A stretch of DNA of 64,000 nucleotides, taken from the NCBI GenBank assembly GCA_020746875.1, contig JAGTJL010000001.1, positions 496,001-560,000 on the forward strand. Reading direction: 5' to 3'. This document shows positions 45,450 through 56,652 of this stretch, piece by piece. Origin of the DNA: Rhexocercosporidium sp. MPI-PUGE-AT-0058. Its lineage: Eukaryota > Ascomycota > Leotiomycetes > Helotiales. The notes below the pieces were generated by a model. That model had not been told where the DNA came from, made no database searches, and was given only the letters and a program-made list of their open reading frames with translations. The translations under genes and the position numbers were made by a program. Every line of letters starts with the position of its first letter. The stretch's first letter is position 1.

Positions 45450-45493
45450 AGTCCCCACCCCACCATTCCGATCGCCCCCCCATTCCGTTCACC
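45450..45493 (+). repeat. Left terminal inverted repeat of the Fot1/pogo element
   Basis: 44 bp, identical to the reverse complement of 47229-47272; base 45 differs (T versus C). Confidence 0.95.
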
Positions 45494-47228
45494 TCGCTTA
45501 ACACACCGCTTTTCTATTTACTTACTTTTAATAATTAATAACTTTCTTATTCTCTTATTGATTTTCTTCATTTTTGGAATCTAAATTAAGACGATAATAA
45601 AGCCGAAATATAATGAAGACGACGTGGTTCTGGCTCTGCGTGCGATTGAAAATAGCAAGTCCTTGCGATGCGCTGCAAAAAAGTAAAGTATACCACAATC
45701 TACCCTCCAAGATCGATTTCATAGCACAAATACTCATCAATAAGCTGCTAGTCACTTGCAAAAGCTACCCACGATGTTAAAAGAGCGTCTTACGCACTGG
45801 GTTTTGACTCAAGAGACATTAAGGTTTAGTATTACCTATACGCAAATACGGCTTTTTAGGAACTGACTTTATATACTTTAAAGGGATTCTATACTACTCG
45901 AAAAACGATAAGTACAGCGGTTTTTTAAGCGAAATCCTGTTCTAAGCACTAAAAAGCAATATTTCATTAATTTTGTACGTGTTAATAACGCAATATCTAA
46001 TGTTATTAAGCCGTAATTCTAAAAAATGCAGATTCTAGCTATTAAGGCAATTCTACCTAAAAATCGTTAAAATATGAATAAGGCAGGGATTATAGAAGGC
46101 TTTGAAATCAATAGCTTAGTTATTAACTATAAAAACCGACGTTTTATACAGCGGAAACAGCCTGGTTCCCGGAATTAGACCTCTTTCATTAAATGCATCT
46201 CTATAACCGGCAAGAAAATTACTTTACTTGTAATATATAAAGGAAAATCGGTCCAGTAATAGTGATTTCCAGCAGATATCAACTTATTTAAGGAATAGAA
46301 GTTTATAGTAATAAAGAATGAATAAACAAATAATGCTACTACATTAGAATAGCTGGAAAAAGTCTTCATTCCCTAGACGTAACTACGTGATTAAAAACCT
46401 CGATTATTAGTCTTAGACGGTTATAGAAGTCATAAGACTACGGAATTTATATAAAAGTACTTAAAATATAATATATTTTTATTATTTTTACTTATATATA
46501 CGTCGCACGTCTTATAACCGTTGGATTTGTCGATTTTCTCTCCTCTTAAAGCAGCCTACCGAAAACACCTTAATCTTTTAGTATTAATAACTGATTCTAC
46601 CTTAATTAGTAAGCGTAACTTCTTAATATATTATTATAAAGCACGAAAAGAGAGCTTAACAGGTATAAATATTAAATTTGGCTAAAAAGCTACCGGGTTA
46701 TAGCTAATAAGTATAGCGAAACTACTTATGAGCCGATTACTCTTGGAGAATAATAATAAAGAGCTAGAAAATAGTATTTCTAAAAACCTCTAAGCTATTA
46801 AAGAAGTAAAGGAATCATTAATTGTATAATCTACGCCAAAAGTAAGTAAAGAATTCTAATTATAGATTAACACTTTAACTAAATTAGCATATAATAACTT
46901 TCCAACGCGACGATTACTCTTTAAAAAAGCTGTAAAGGCTTTAAACTAAAAGGATTTCGCTTTTAGTTAAGCAAAGATGAAGATATAGCAATTAGAAGCT
47001 AAATTAAATTAATTAAAACTACGGAAAAAACGGAAGGTTTAAACTAGCTTAAATTCTAAATTTGCGAATATTTAAGCTATTCAAAGAGCTCAAATTGCAG
47101 CTGAAGAGTAAGAAATTATACTTATTGATTTAGATTTAGTAAAAGATTCTGATTCCGAAAAAGATTATACATAAGTAAAGGCGTTATAGAATTATTAAGT
47201 GTTTTTTCCAAATGGTAGTAAATTGCGG

Positions 47229-47272
47229 GGTGAACGGAATGGGGGGGCGATCGGAATGGTGGGGTGGGGACT
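47229..47272 (-). repeat. Right terminal inverted repeat of the Fot1/pogo element
   Basis: 44 bp, perfect reverse complement of the left repeat; followed by the TA duplication. Confidence 0.95.
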
Positions 47273-48606
47273 TATGTATAGCATGCTTTCTTAGCTTGAA
47301 CCCAAAAACTTTATTGACCTTCCTGTAATTAGTTCAGGAGCGTTAAATCATAACCGACTTGTGTTTCTTCAGCTCATGAGAGAACCCCGGACAAGTATTG
47401 GCAACGGCATTTGGTCAATTCCGCTCTTAGAGTCAAGGGGAATGCGACGCGAGGAACCTGGCGTTGCATCCAAATGACGTAGAATGCAAGCTAAGATGTT
47501 AACTTCAGGTAAGTGTGAACACTTGCAGTTGAGCAACTAGTCAACTCTTATGTGCTGCCCTGGAGGTATACCTACTAGAAAGTTCTATATAGCAGAGAAA
47601 TTCCATGCCCAACTTATCATTCCAACACACCTCAAAGGTCTCAATCAATGTCTCTCCTTGTTTATTCCCAAAGTACAATCCCAAGACAAATCGGAGTCTG
47701 TCAGTACAATGAATCCAAAGTAAACAAAAGAAACCTTACAGTAAACAAGCAATGCCCAAGACCATGAAAGTCATCCTTAGTTTAATCATTCACTAAAGCC
47801 CTAACAATACTTACCTGCTGGCCTCTTAGATAAGGCTAATCGAAGACGCGCCCGTCCCGATCCCGTTAGCTCGAGCCTCATTGCTCGCTTAGCGGGGTCA
47901 ACAATGACAAGGGGGCTTATCTCGAAAACTTCTTCCTTTCACTGGAGAATCTTTGCACAAATCAATCCTCAAATTAACTCTGCAACATAATACATCAAAG
48001 GACTCTCGCAATTCCATTCCCTGCTTCTCTCTTCAAAGACTTCGCTCTGCCACGGTCTCGGAACCATCAGTCAAGCATTTGTTTGCTCCTTTTCTCATTA
48101 CAATCTAGGAAAACCCCTTCACGGTAAGTGTCTCTTAATATTAAGGCACGCGCGCGTGTCCATATATACCGTATTCCTCTCTCAGAGCTTGATACACGGG
48201 ATATACTCCTCTGTTGGTCTTCCATTAGGATACTTGCTAACGCGTCTATCTCCAGACCCGTCTGTTTCCGGAACAAACTCTTCTCCCACCGCAGATAAAC
48301 TGTTGAGCTCGAAGGTTTCACGTCACTTCACAAGTCCTTCCACATTGCAAGAACTCCGGTGCGTCTCATACTTTCGTTGAATAACTTCCAGATACGAGCT
48401 CATTTCCCTGCTCCTTAATGAATGGAGAAGCTGCTACTAGCAGCGGAGGCACATATCGCCTCTTGATGCAGGATATACATCCCTCACTCTCTTTCCCCCT
48501 TCCACCTACTTTCATAACACAGAGAAGCAAAGCCGTGCGTTTTCTTGAGACTAGCACAACAGATACTGACAAGAGAATATCAACAGGCACCTACAAAACC
48601 GCAAAT
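47273..48606. other. Former Nudix upstream region and promoter/leader of family gene D
   Basis: Left part continues the DNA into which the transposon inserted. The right part is a pyrimidine-rich leader of gene D, with the imperfect palindrome CTCGCTTAGCGGG at 47884-47896. The gene D frame is open upstream to an ATG at 48418, but the conserved N-terminal motif begins just after 48607. Confidence 0.5.
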
Positions 48607-50843
48607 ATGGTACGCATCAACGCAAAATCCGTCTTTGGAAGAGTCGATCTTGATGACGCCGCCTCTCTCAGAAGAGTTCTGACTGCCATGGATTATACTC
48701 TGTCCGACAATGTAGTCGACTTTTACGCTCAGGAGATACAAAATCTTGAAGGCGAAGAGAAAGAGACAACCTCTGTACTGCATACTACAATCCGGGGCCA
48801 GCAGTTGCAAGGAAACACTCTCTTGCTCCGTGCAACTCTCCGGTTCTTGGAATCTCGCAACGGAAGTGATGAGGCTGTTCTGAATGCTGCTCGTGAGCTC
48901 GAGAATTTAGCAGACTTTGAAGTTTTCAAGCTGCGTGTGGTTCACGAGGAAGAGTATGCTGCTGCTGAAGCTTGGTTCGAGGAGAAGAGTCCCCATGATA
49001 CGTATCTTCGTGGCCACCAGACTCTTTTCCAGCGAGTGAGTCTACAAACAACATCCAACATTCTTGCAAAGCTAATATACAACAGGCTCCAGGTGCATTC
49101 GGTAATCAAGGTGTTACTAGCCTTGTAGGAGATCGTCTAGAGGAATATCGCAAGAAGTTGAACCCTACTTGGTATCCTTCCGCATCAACCCCTCCCCACC
49201 CCCTCAATGCTTCCTCTTGTGAGAGGTGTAAGGTTAAGATGGAGAAGTGCAGCAGACAGGAGCCTGCTTGCTGGAAATGCCGGAGTGGAAGATACGATTG
49301 CAAGTATCCAGCGCCTAGCTCCATGAGCAAGCCAGATGAGGACAAGGGCGATGATGCGCCACCAAGAGACGTTCCTAAGGTACTATAACCTACAAAAAAG
49401 CCATTTAATTCTTTACTAACGTCCCTGCTAGTTGTCTGGAAAACCCAAGCCCGACATGGCTCCCTCCTCGAGCGCAGAGAGACCAAAGAGCCTACTCTCA
49501 GACTCAGAGAGCGAGCTCGAAAATGACCCTGCACCATCGCCCGCGAGCCAAACTTCGACACTGGACGGTATTGAGCCAGAAATGGACCCGGACGCGACTA
49601 ATTCGGAGTCAGACCTTGGGTTTGCATATGAGCCTGAGCCTGAGCCACAGGTTATTCCCCCGCCAGCACCAAAGAAACCAGAGAAGGGAAAACTCATAGG
49701 TAAGGCGGGGAAACAAACACCAAAGAAGAGGGCAGAGTCGGATGAAGAAGATGAGCATGAGGTTATGGAGGATCAATCCCGGATCTCGCTGGGTTTCAAT
49801 GTAAGATGTCCTTTCAACTTTTTGGGATTAATGCTAAATGTGCCCAGGATACTCCTGCGAACAAGCCAGTCCGTCTTCCAGGCCGTCGTATCATTGATAA
49901 CGGCAATTACGACCGCAAGCCAGCCGTGGTTGGCCAAATGGATCCATCGAAGATAGTCCTCACGTTTGATTTAGAGAAGGTAGACAAGACGACGGGTAAG
50001 AGTGTGCCCGATGGTCAATGTCACTTCAAGTACAGGCACACTGTGAAGTGGGATGACGGAAAGAGCGTAGCCAAGCTACAGCGCTGGCGTGCGCAAAACT
50101 TTGGTCGCCATCTTGGTCCTGTTCGAGGTGCTCGTCAGATTTGGCTGGAGTCCGAGAGAGACTTGTTGTTTGAGGTTCTGCAGGATCATTTGGCACACGT
50201 CGGTGGTCGTTGGTCGAACATTAGCTGGCACAAGGTGGCAGATGCCTACAATGCATTGGCTGCTGGAAAAGAACAGAAGTCTGGAGCTCGGGGGGCAGAG
50301 CGCCTCTATAACTTCGAAATCAAAGAAAAGGGCAAGCAGAAGATAATCACCAATGTTTCCAAAGGCCAAGTCTTGAAGAAAGATCGCCTGGCTCCGCGTC
50401 GGACACACATCAGTATCAGAAACCAGATCAAGGCCTTCACTCATACGACAGCAAACAAAATCATTCACAACGCCAAGGAGGAAGATCGAAAGGCCCGTGC
50501 GAAGAAAGGTAATGGGGAAGAGGCCTCTCCGGAACCAGATTCGCCAGCGGACAGCGAGAATGAGGATGAAGAGACGGACGATGAAAGCACTGAATCTGCC
50601 TTGCTGGACGGAGATGGCAGCCACTGTCCTGGCCAGGATTACGTCGAAGACGAAGACTTCGACGAAACTATGGATAAAAGTACCCTTAATAATGGTCATG
50701 CGCCATCAAGGAACGAGCGGGATGCTGCCGATGTTGAAGCCAGATTCGCAGCCGAGACTGCTGCTGCGGAAGAGAAGTTTATCACCGGTGCCCGGGCGAG
50801 AGCCAAGGATCTGGCTGGCTCGAGATGGCTGAAGGGGGGATAA
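48607..50843 (+). CDS. Family gene D: NTD + Zn2Cys6 + chromo-like + Myb/SANT-like protein
   Basis: Four exons, 48607-49035, 49086-49379, 49432-49800 and 49848-50843; 695 residues. The N-terminal helical domain (1-143) opens SVFGRVDLDDAASLRRVLTA. Exon 2 encodes a Zn2Cys6 cluster: CERCKVKMEKC then CWKCRSGRYDC, Cys 188, 191, 198, 205, 208 and 215 with CX2CX6CX6CX2CX6C spacing. An acidic linker with an EPEPEPQ run follows. The beta module starts MDPSKIVLTFDLEKVD (395), with FKYRHTVKWDD. WRAQNFGRHLG (W444) and the SANT-like part IWLESERDLLFEVLQDHL and ISWHKVADAYNAL follow; the APWRT motif is APRRTHISI. The tail is acidic. Two DNA-binding-type modules in one protein are unusual; transcription-factor function is inference. 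Confidence 0.9.
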
Positions 50844-51476
50844 TATTCCTCCTATCATGATGTCCGTCGACTGTGGGTGGCTTTTTGTTCATGGGATGCA
50901 TGATTGGATGGAACGGCTTTATGGTCGTGGAATGAGCGGCTGGATAGAACAGTACTGAGCACTGAGCACTGAGTTCACGATCTCTTTCCTCCTGCCTCGT
51001 TCAACGTGTATGGCCAGTTTGGTAGTCTTGAGACAGATGACTGGACAGAACGATATCGTGTTCTGGGCAATGTTCAGCGTTTTTGGTGTCGTGTCGTGTC
51101 CGAAGTATCTCGGGGAGGCGCATACCTCTCCCTTTGAATGCCGAAATTGAAAACAATCAATTGGTTTCCACGTTGAAGGTGAGGGTGTATGGTCCCGATC
51201 GCTCTCCGCTTGAACTTTCAATGTTTGGTAGGTCTCTTTCATGCTATTGTCGTTGACTTCTCGCTAAGGCAAGTGCCTTTCGTTTTCCCCGTTGCTCATA
51301 AATCCCATCCTCCCCCTCCGCACATTTCAGAAAGAGATTCTGCCACCTCTTCCACCTCCCCCACCATCTTGCAGGATTGCGCATCTTTCGATATTACTTT
51401 GCTTACTTCAAACTTGCTCCCCTCACTTCAATCGCACAGCTGGCCGAACGTTCCACTATCAATTCGGAACGCAACG
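50844..51476. other. Intergenic between genes D and D2
   Basis: About 630 bp with a short tandem GAGCACT (near 50954-50975) and a pyrimidine-rich leader before gene D2. No gene seen. Confidence 0.5.
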
Positions 51477-53039
51477 ATGCCTTTAGTACGATACAATGCG
51501 CTGTCGGTCCTCCGCAACATCAATCTGGCCGATTCTGACGAGTTGAACGACACAATGCACTCCATTGCTCGTTGTAAGTTGGTTCCGTCTCCTCCTCTGC
51601 CACTCACCTGGAAGTCATCTATTGCAAGCATCCTGGTGTTTCGGCTTCAAGTCCGGGACTGCCTTCCATAATTCTGCGGACTTGAGCTTATAATTTACCC
51701 ATTCAGGTTTGGACACGGCTCCAGGCTCTGAAGCTAAGCGTATCGCTGAAAATGCGTTGTCTCTCTTGAACAAAGGTCCCATTCTTCGGATCGTCCGAGC
51801 TATCGAGCACAACCCCGATTACCCCCTCCTACGAATGGCTGTCGAGCGCCTGCTTGAATGCAGAGACAGAACTAGGCTTGAAATTCTGGGTGCTGTCTCC
51901 GAACTCGAACATTTGGCGGAGGAGAAGGTGTTGATAAACCCGATGCTCTATACCAAGGAGTATGTTGAGGCTCTTGAAGAATTCATGGAACTTCCTCCTC
52001 TTCTTTTTGGCAAGGTAGGCCGACCATTTGATACAATGCTATGTAGAATCTGACAAGAAACAAGCGCCCAACTCCTCAGGAGATTTGGCATGCGACACCA
52101 ACGCCCGAGAGCTCTTCATCAGATGACCAGGCTACGTCGTCAACAGTCGAACAGTGCCGATCTATCGAGTTGGCTATCAAATCCAGCGGAAAGAATTCGC
52201 AGTCCGACAAGTCTACCAACAGCAGTTCAAGTACTCCTGTAAGTGTTCTCAGTAGTTGGGTTTGAGCTAGGAACACTACACACCTTGCGGATAGAGAGCT
52301 AACAGCAGCAGGATATCGTCAAGCCCGCCCCTGCCCGAAAGCCACTTCCAGACCTCCCCAATTCAAAGGCCGCACGCTTGGAGGCAAAGCCCAGCACACC
52401 ACGTCGAAAGCGGGCCATTCCATCTTCAGTTCCACTCTCAGAGGAACTTGCAGTCTCATCATCGCCACCTACATCCCCTCCCATCACACCCAGTAAGCGC
52501 AGCAAGGCGACCAAGGCTTGTGATGAGTGCCGACGCCGAAAGATCAAGTGCTTGAGAGACGAGTTGGATGAAAAGTGTACTTCGTGCACAAAGATGGGCC
52601 GCGACTGCGTTCTCAGTTCGCCTTCTCCTATCAAGTCGTTTGGTCGAGGTTCGGTCAAGAGAGCTACTCCCGAAGACCTACTCAAGTCCCCAACCAAGGG
52701 CCAGGCACCAGCCATGAAGTCCAAGAGGTATGCTCGAGCCCTCTCTCTCAACAAATATCGACTGATGCTGACTAATGGTTCAGAGCAATGAAGAACATCC
52801 TTCATCATTTTGGTGATCTCAAGGAAGGCAAAGCTCTCGGTATCGTTTCCGATGCCGACGACGAGGACTCCAGTGAGAGTGTGGATGGAGTTGCGGAAAT
52901 GATGGAAGTCAGCAAGGTGATTAGTACCATGTCTGACCCCGAAGATTTCGACTACAATCCAAACAAGCGAGTCTGCCGACCTGGAAAGAATGGCAGAGCC
53001 AGATCTATCCGAAAGGCGTCGGCGATCGTCGTAGAGTAG
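51477..53039 (+). CDS. Gene D2: family N-terminal domain fused to a Zn2Cys6 domain, no SANT part
   Basis: Five exons, 51477-51573, 51707-52014, 52047-52238, 52312-52727 and 52784-53039; 422 residues. The N-terminus VLRNINLADSDELNDTMHSI and a later MLYTKEYVEALEEFMELPP align with the gene D N-terminal domain. A Pro/Ser-rich linker leads to a canonical Zn2Cys6 cluster: KACDECRRRKIKC then CTSCTKMGRDC, Cys 269, 272, 279, 288, 291 and 298. After it come a helical stretch (AMKNILHHFGDLKEG), an acidic run and a basic end (GKNGRARSIRKASAI). There is no chromo- or SANT-like part and no fungal-specific TF domain. It follows D on the same strand and is probably a paralogue that lost, or never had, the C-terminal half. 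The acceptor of exon 4 could shift by 3-6 bases. Confidence 0.87.
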
Positions 53040-53647
53040 GCCTGACTGTCTCTAATTTTAGCTTCTCGGCCCCGGTGCTGGGGGGGCCCCTTCTTTGTCC
53101 CCAGGCTTCAATATGTCTTGCTCAATGCTCATTGCATTCTGGGTTTTATTTTCTAAACTTGAGCCTTGGGAGAAAATTACTGGGGAAGCGATTAGATATC
53201 TGTCTAGGGCGTTGCGTTTGCTGGTTGTGGTAGGGTACTTCATCTGGGTAACGATTAGGCAAGCTTTCAAAGGGCGGTGTCTTTGGGCATTGAATGCAAT
53301 AGAGAGCATATGCAATGGTACTAGTTAAATCAGAAATCAGAATCAAAGGCATAACATAAATCAATACTTCGGGTAGTGTCGCTGCTTCCTCATGTATATG
53401 ATAGTCACAGCAAGATCTAACCGACTTGCTCTTTCCCTCTCCAATCCTCCACCATGCATAGATATTTGGGACTCAACAGCAAGGCTTAAAAGTTCTCTCT
53501 CAATTAACGACATCAATATTCAGCTCCCACCGTCAATCAGACCACCCAAATATCGTTTCAGCCTCCACTTCCCAGCCTCGGCTACTACCAGACGAACGTT
53601 CGATTCATTCATCAGAACACCCATTCCTCCACGATCTCTGCTTCAAG
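53040..53647. other. Intergenic downstream of gene D2
   Basis: About 600 bp. A few short frames without features; probable 3' flank of D2 and leader of the next gene. Confidence 0.45.
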
Positions 53648-54944
53648 ATGGATCGTGCCCTGGCTGGAACATGCTGTAACGCTCCTGACAACTGCATATC
53701 GGCCACAAATTGCTCCAATCGAAATAAGAAGCACAAAAGGAGAATGTCCATCAATGACATGCTCAACTCGACAGTATGCGATATCAATCAAAATCCCAAC
53801 GCATCCTGGGAATCCTTGGTCAACGTTGGACAGGAAGCTAGAGATACGGTCCACGAAGGCCCACCAACGCGAACCACCCTGCAAGAACATCGAGCTCCTA
53901 CCGCCCCAACGTTTCTCCGTCAGTGCTGTATTCTGCCAGCTTCTCAGCTGAAAGCAGAAGCCGAAGAGAGCCTTTGCCTTGCCAAGAAGGAGACCACGTC
54001 AGATATCGCGCAGGAATGGAGAGACAGTGATGTTGACATGACAGAGCATGACAAGATGGAAGATAGTGATTCAGAAGAAGAGCCTCTAGACCCAATGGCC
54101 AAGAACAAGAGGAAGAAACAGTTAACTAGTACAACATGCAAAATGGAGAGTTCGAAGAGGAGAAAGGGGGTTGCGTACCCCGTAGAAAATTGCAAGAACA
54201 AGAGCAAAGGTCGAAGACGGCAACGTGTATTCCACATGTCGGGCAAGGAAGCTGAAGCTTTCCGTGCTAAACAAGCAGAATATGTAAGTCACATATGATC
54301 AGGCTTCAAGACATCGTTTTTAGACTGACCCTAAGTAGTTGCACAATGACAGTGAGAATATCTTAAGTGAAATTCCACGTTTTACGCGAAGTCAGAAAAA
54401 GGTCCTAGGGATTCCATTTGCTTGAACTGAAAATAAAGCATCACCGAACTGACATTACTTGCACCAGCAAAAGGAAGTCATGAAGCAACCTGCACAACTA
54501 AATCGAATCACTGGACTGAGCACTCCGCCAATGGAAAATCGTTCCGAGGAAAATGATGTAAGTGGAAAACACAGTCATCTCATCTACTGCTGCTAACGAA
54601 ACATGACAAGTCCGGTGCCTCTATATACGAGAGTGACTGTTCTCCTTGCTCGGAACCCAGCAGTCGATCTCCAAGTAAAAGTTCCAGTCGAGCGTCGACC
54701 CAAGAAGTCCAGAAAACGAGCAGGAAGATTACCAAGAGTGGTAAGAAGATAAGATGTGGCAAGAAACTGGTAGGCTACATTTCTCACTAGAGATTCTTCC
54801 GTCTTCAAAGACTAAGAAGTTGGACAGTCCAAGCAAGTCAACAGTATTCGACAAAACAAGAAGTCCAAAGGTCGTTCTAAGACGAGAGATGGGGTGATTG
54901 AAAGCCTTCAATCAGAAGTCGAGAATGATATCTTGAAGGCGTAA
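53648..54944 (+). CDS. Lys/Ser-rich unknown protein, possibly nuclear
   Basis: Proposed exons 53648-54283, 54339-54401, 54468-54557, 54611-54769 and 54828-54944; 354 residues, all joins in phase with GT..AG ends. The N-terminus is Cys-rich (TCCNAPDNCISATNC) but does not have Zn2Cys6 spacing; then come an acidic block (DVDMTEHDKMEDSDSEEEP) and several basic clusters (NKRKKQLTSTTCKMESSKRR; KNKSKGRRRQRVFHMSG). Later exons are Ser/Lys-rich. Position and linker-like composition suggest a derivative of the neighbouring Zn2Cys6/SANT genes, but no conserved motif remains. The last exon has an alternative acceptor (54821) giving a different short end. Could be a pseudogene. Confidence 0.45.
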
Positions 54945-55872
54945 GTATAAGCCAGGGAAAAAGTATTGATTCACAACTAATTCATTCCGTTCTCAAGATA
55001 TCTGGTCTTTCGGATCGCTGGTCACAACACTGTCATGTATTCCCTTCCGGTTGAGCTTGATAGGCATGAGTTCTGAGACTCACTAGGCAGAGCTATTCGA
55101 TGAAGCTGGGAGCTGCACGCACAGCACGTCGGATTAATTATGTACTAATAGCGATTGGAGCTTAGAATGAGTCTGCTTTGACAAGACGTTTAAAGCATTG
55201 AATAATTATATTAATGAAATCCAAAATATCGTAAATCCATCGTTTGCGTTGTAAGATGCAATTGGAAATCCGGTGGATGAAAACTACCCCGCTTCAGCAC
55301 TGGATCCGGTTGACTAAGCTGAGAGTTAATCTCAACGACATCCCTTCGCATTCGTGTTCGAATCTGGTACAGAACTCCTTTGTACATACCATCATACTTC
55401 TACATGCAAATCATTTTCCCCTTCTAAGGTTATTACACTTATATTAAATATTTGTGGAGTCGTCAAAACAAACTTTGGTGGGAGGAAATGGAGAACTTTA
55501 GCACTGACTCCAGCCACTGGGATACCTCCAACAGAAAATCAAGTCGGCCAAAAGCCCTGTCATTAGCAACTCATCATGTCCTCGACTCGAAGTGAGATCG
55601 AGAGAGGCGTAACTTTACAGCTGTAATAAAGAACGTAAGAATAAGACGCTTTTCACAGGGGACTGTCAACCATGTGCCAACTTCAAGGTATGTAACAAAT
55701 GAGCAAGATCTGTGGCAAAAAGGGGGAAATGAACAAATTCCATTGCCAACATATCAAAAGCCCATGGGCCAAAAGTCCACCATACAGAGACCTACTCATC
55801 AAGCCCCAATTTTACCAGGCCCGAGAAGCCACTGTCGAAGAAACGAGAATCTAAATGAAAGAACGCGAGACA
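54945..55872. other. Intergenic between the Lys-rich gene and gene E
   Basis: About 0.9 kb, convergent 3' flanks. Gene E might have had more C-terminal exons here, as its last frame ends right after a possible splice donor (CCTG/GTGCGT), but I find no continuation of the family motif. Confidence 0.45.
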
Positions 55873-56652
55873 TCATTTAATCTTCCTTTCGACTGGGGAT
55901 GTAAAATAACACGCACCAGGAACGGTGTAACCCTTGAAGCGATCATTGAATTGCTTGGCAACATTCTCCCAGTCTCCTTTAGTCAACATCCGCTTGTTGA
56001 ATTTGATAGTCTCCAGAACCCTATATTGTAAGAAGTCTTTCTCCTCGTGGCACCAGTGAGGGCGGAAGTCTGTCTTCTGGCTTTGACCATCATCGTTTTG
56101 GTCGAGCTTGCGCTTGATAATCTGCAGACGCCACTTCTGCAACTCCTTCAAGTCCTTTGGATTGGCAAAGTTGAGGGTTTTCTTCCGGGGATAGACCCAT
56201 TTGGCCTCATTGCCATTTTCATCAATGAGCATCAGCTCAGTTGCCCCCTTCGACTTGACTCCGAGAGCTGGAGGCTCCTTTGAGATGTGACCATTGGCAT
56301 CCCAATGAAACTTGGTGCCTTTGCTGGAAACTGGTCGGTGCTTTCCACAATCCTTGCATCAAAATCAGTACCGTGAAACATGAAACTAAGCAATGCATGA
56401 ACTTACTTCAGCTACTCTACGGACATTTGGTCCAGTCAAATCAAGCTCATCATCACTCAAGTAAACGCCTTTAGAATTATGCATGCTAGTTCCAGCGGCA
56501 TGAGTGCGTTCGCTTTCCTCCACAGAGCTAGTAATGGAGCCAGATTCCTCTCGACTCTCGCTACGGGTCAGTGATCTTCCTCGATTTCTACCAGAAGCGC
56601 CTCCTTTGCCAGTGTTTCCGCCAGTGCCGAGGTTTTTAGAAGGGGAGGACAT
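55873..56652 (-). CDS. Family gene E: short chromo/SANT-like member without NTD, possibly truncated
   Basis: Two exons, 56652-56407 and 56352-55873; 241 residues. The first 82 residues are a Gly/Ser/Arg-rich region (GGASGRNRGRSLTRSESREE), with an acidic end. The family core follows: ATELMLIDENGNEAKWVYP, FANPKDLKELQKWRLQIIKR, RPHWCHEEKDFLQYRVLETI and GDWENVAKQFNDRFKGYTVP. The frame then ends in CYFTSPVERKIK with no APWRT motif; a donor-like GTGCGT at that point suggests a lost or unrecognised last exon. It groups with gene F (shared NDRFKG / NERFKG), also on the minus strand. It lacks the N-terminal domain of A-D. Confidence 0.7.

Larger units (their letters stand above)
45450..47272 (+). mobile_element. 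Fot1/pogo-type DNA transposon, internally RIP-degraded
   Basis: 1823 bp bounded by 44-bp perfect terminal inverted repeats (45450-45493 and 47229-47272, starting AGTCCCCACCCCACC) and flanked by TA on both sides (45448-45449 and 47273-47274), the target duplication of Tc1/mariner-pogo elements. The interior is very AT-rich. Plus-strand pieces of a DDE_1 transposase survive: CISITGKKITLLVIYKGKSV (strand before the second Asp), LLVLDGYRSHKTTEF (second catalytic Asp) and PLDLSIFSPLKAAYRKHL near 46.5 kb. Numerous TAA/TAG stops show it is dead. The C/G-rich repeats themselves are unmutated. Confidence 0.92.
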
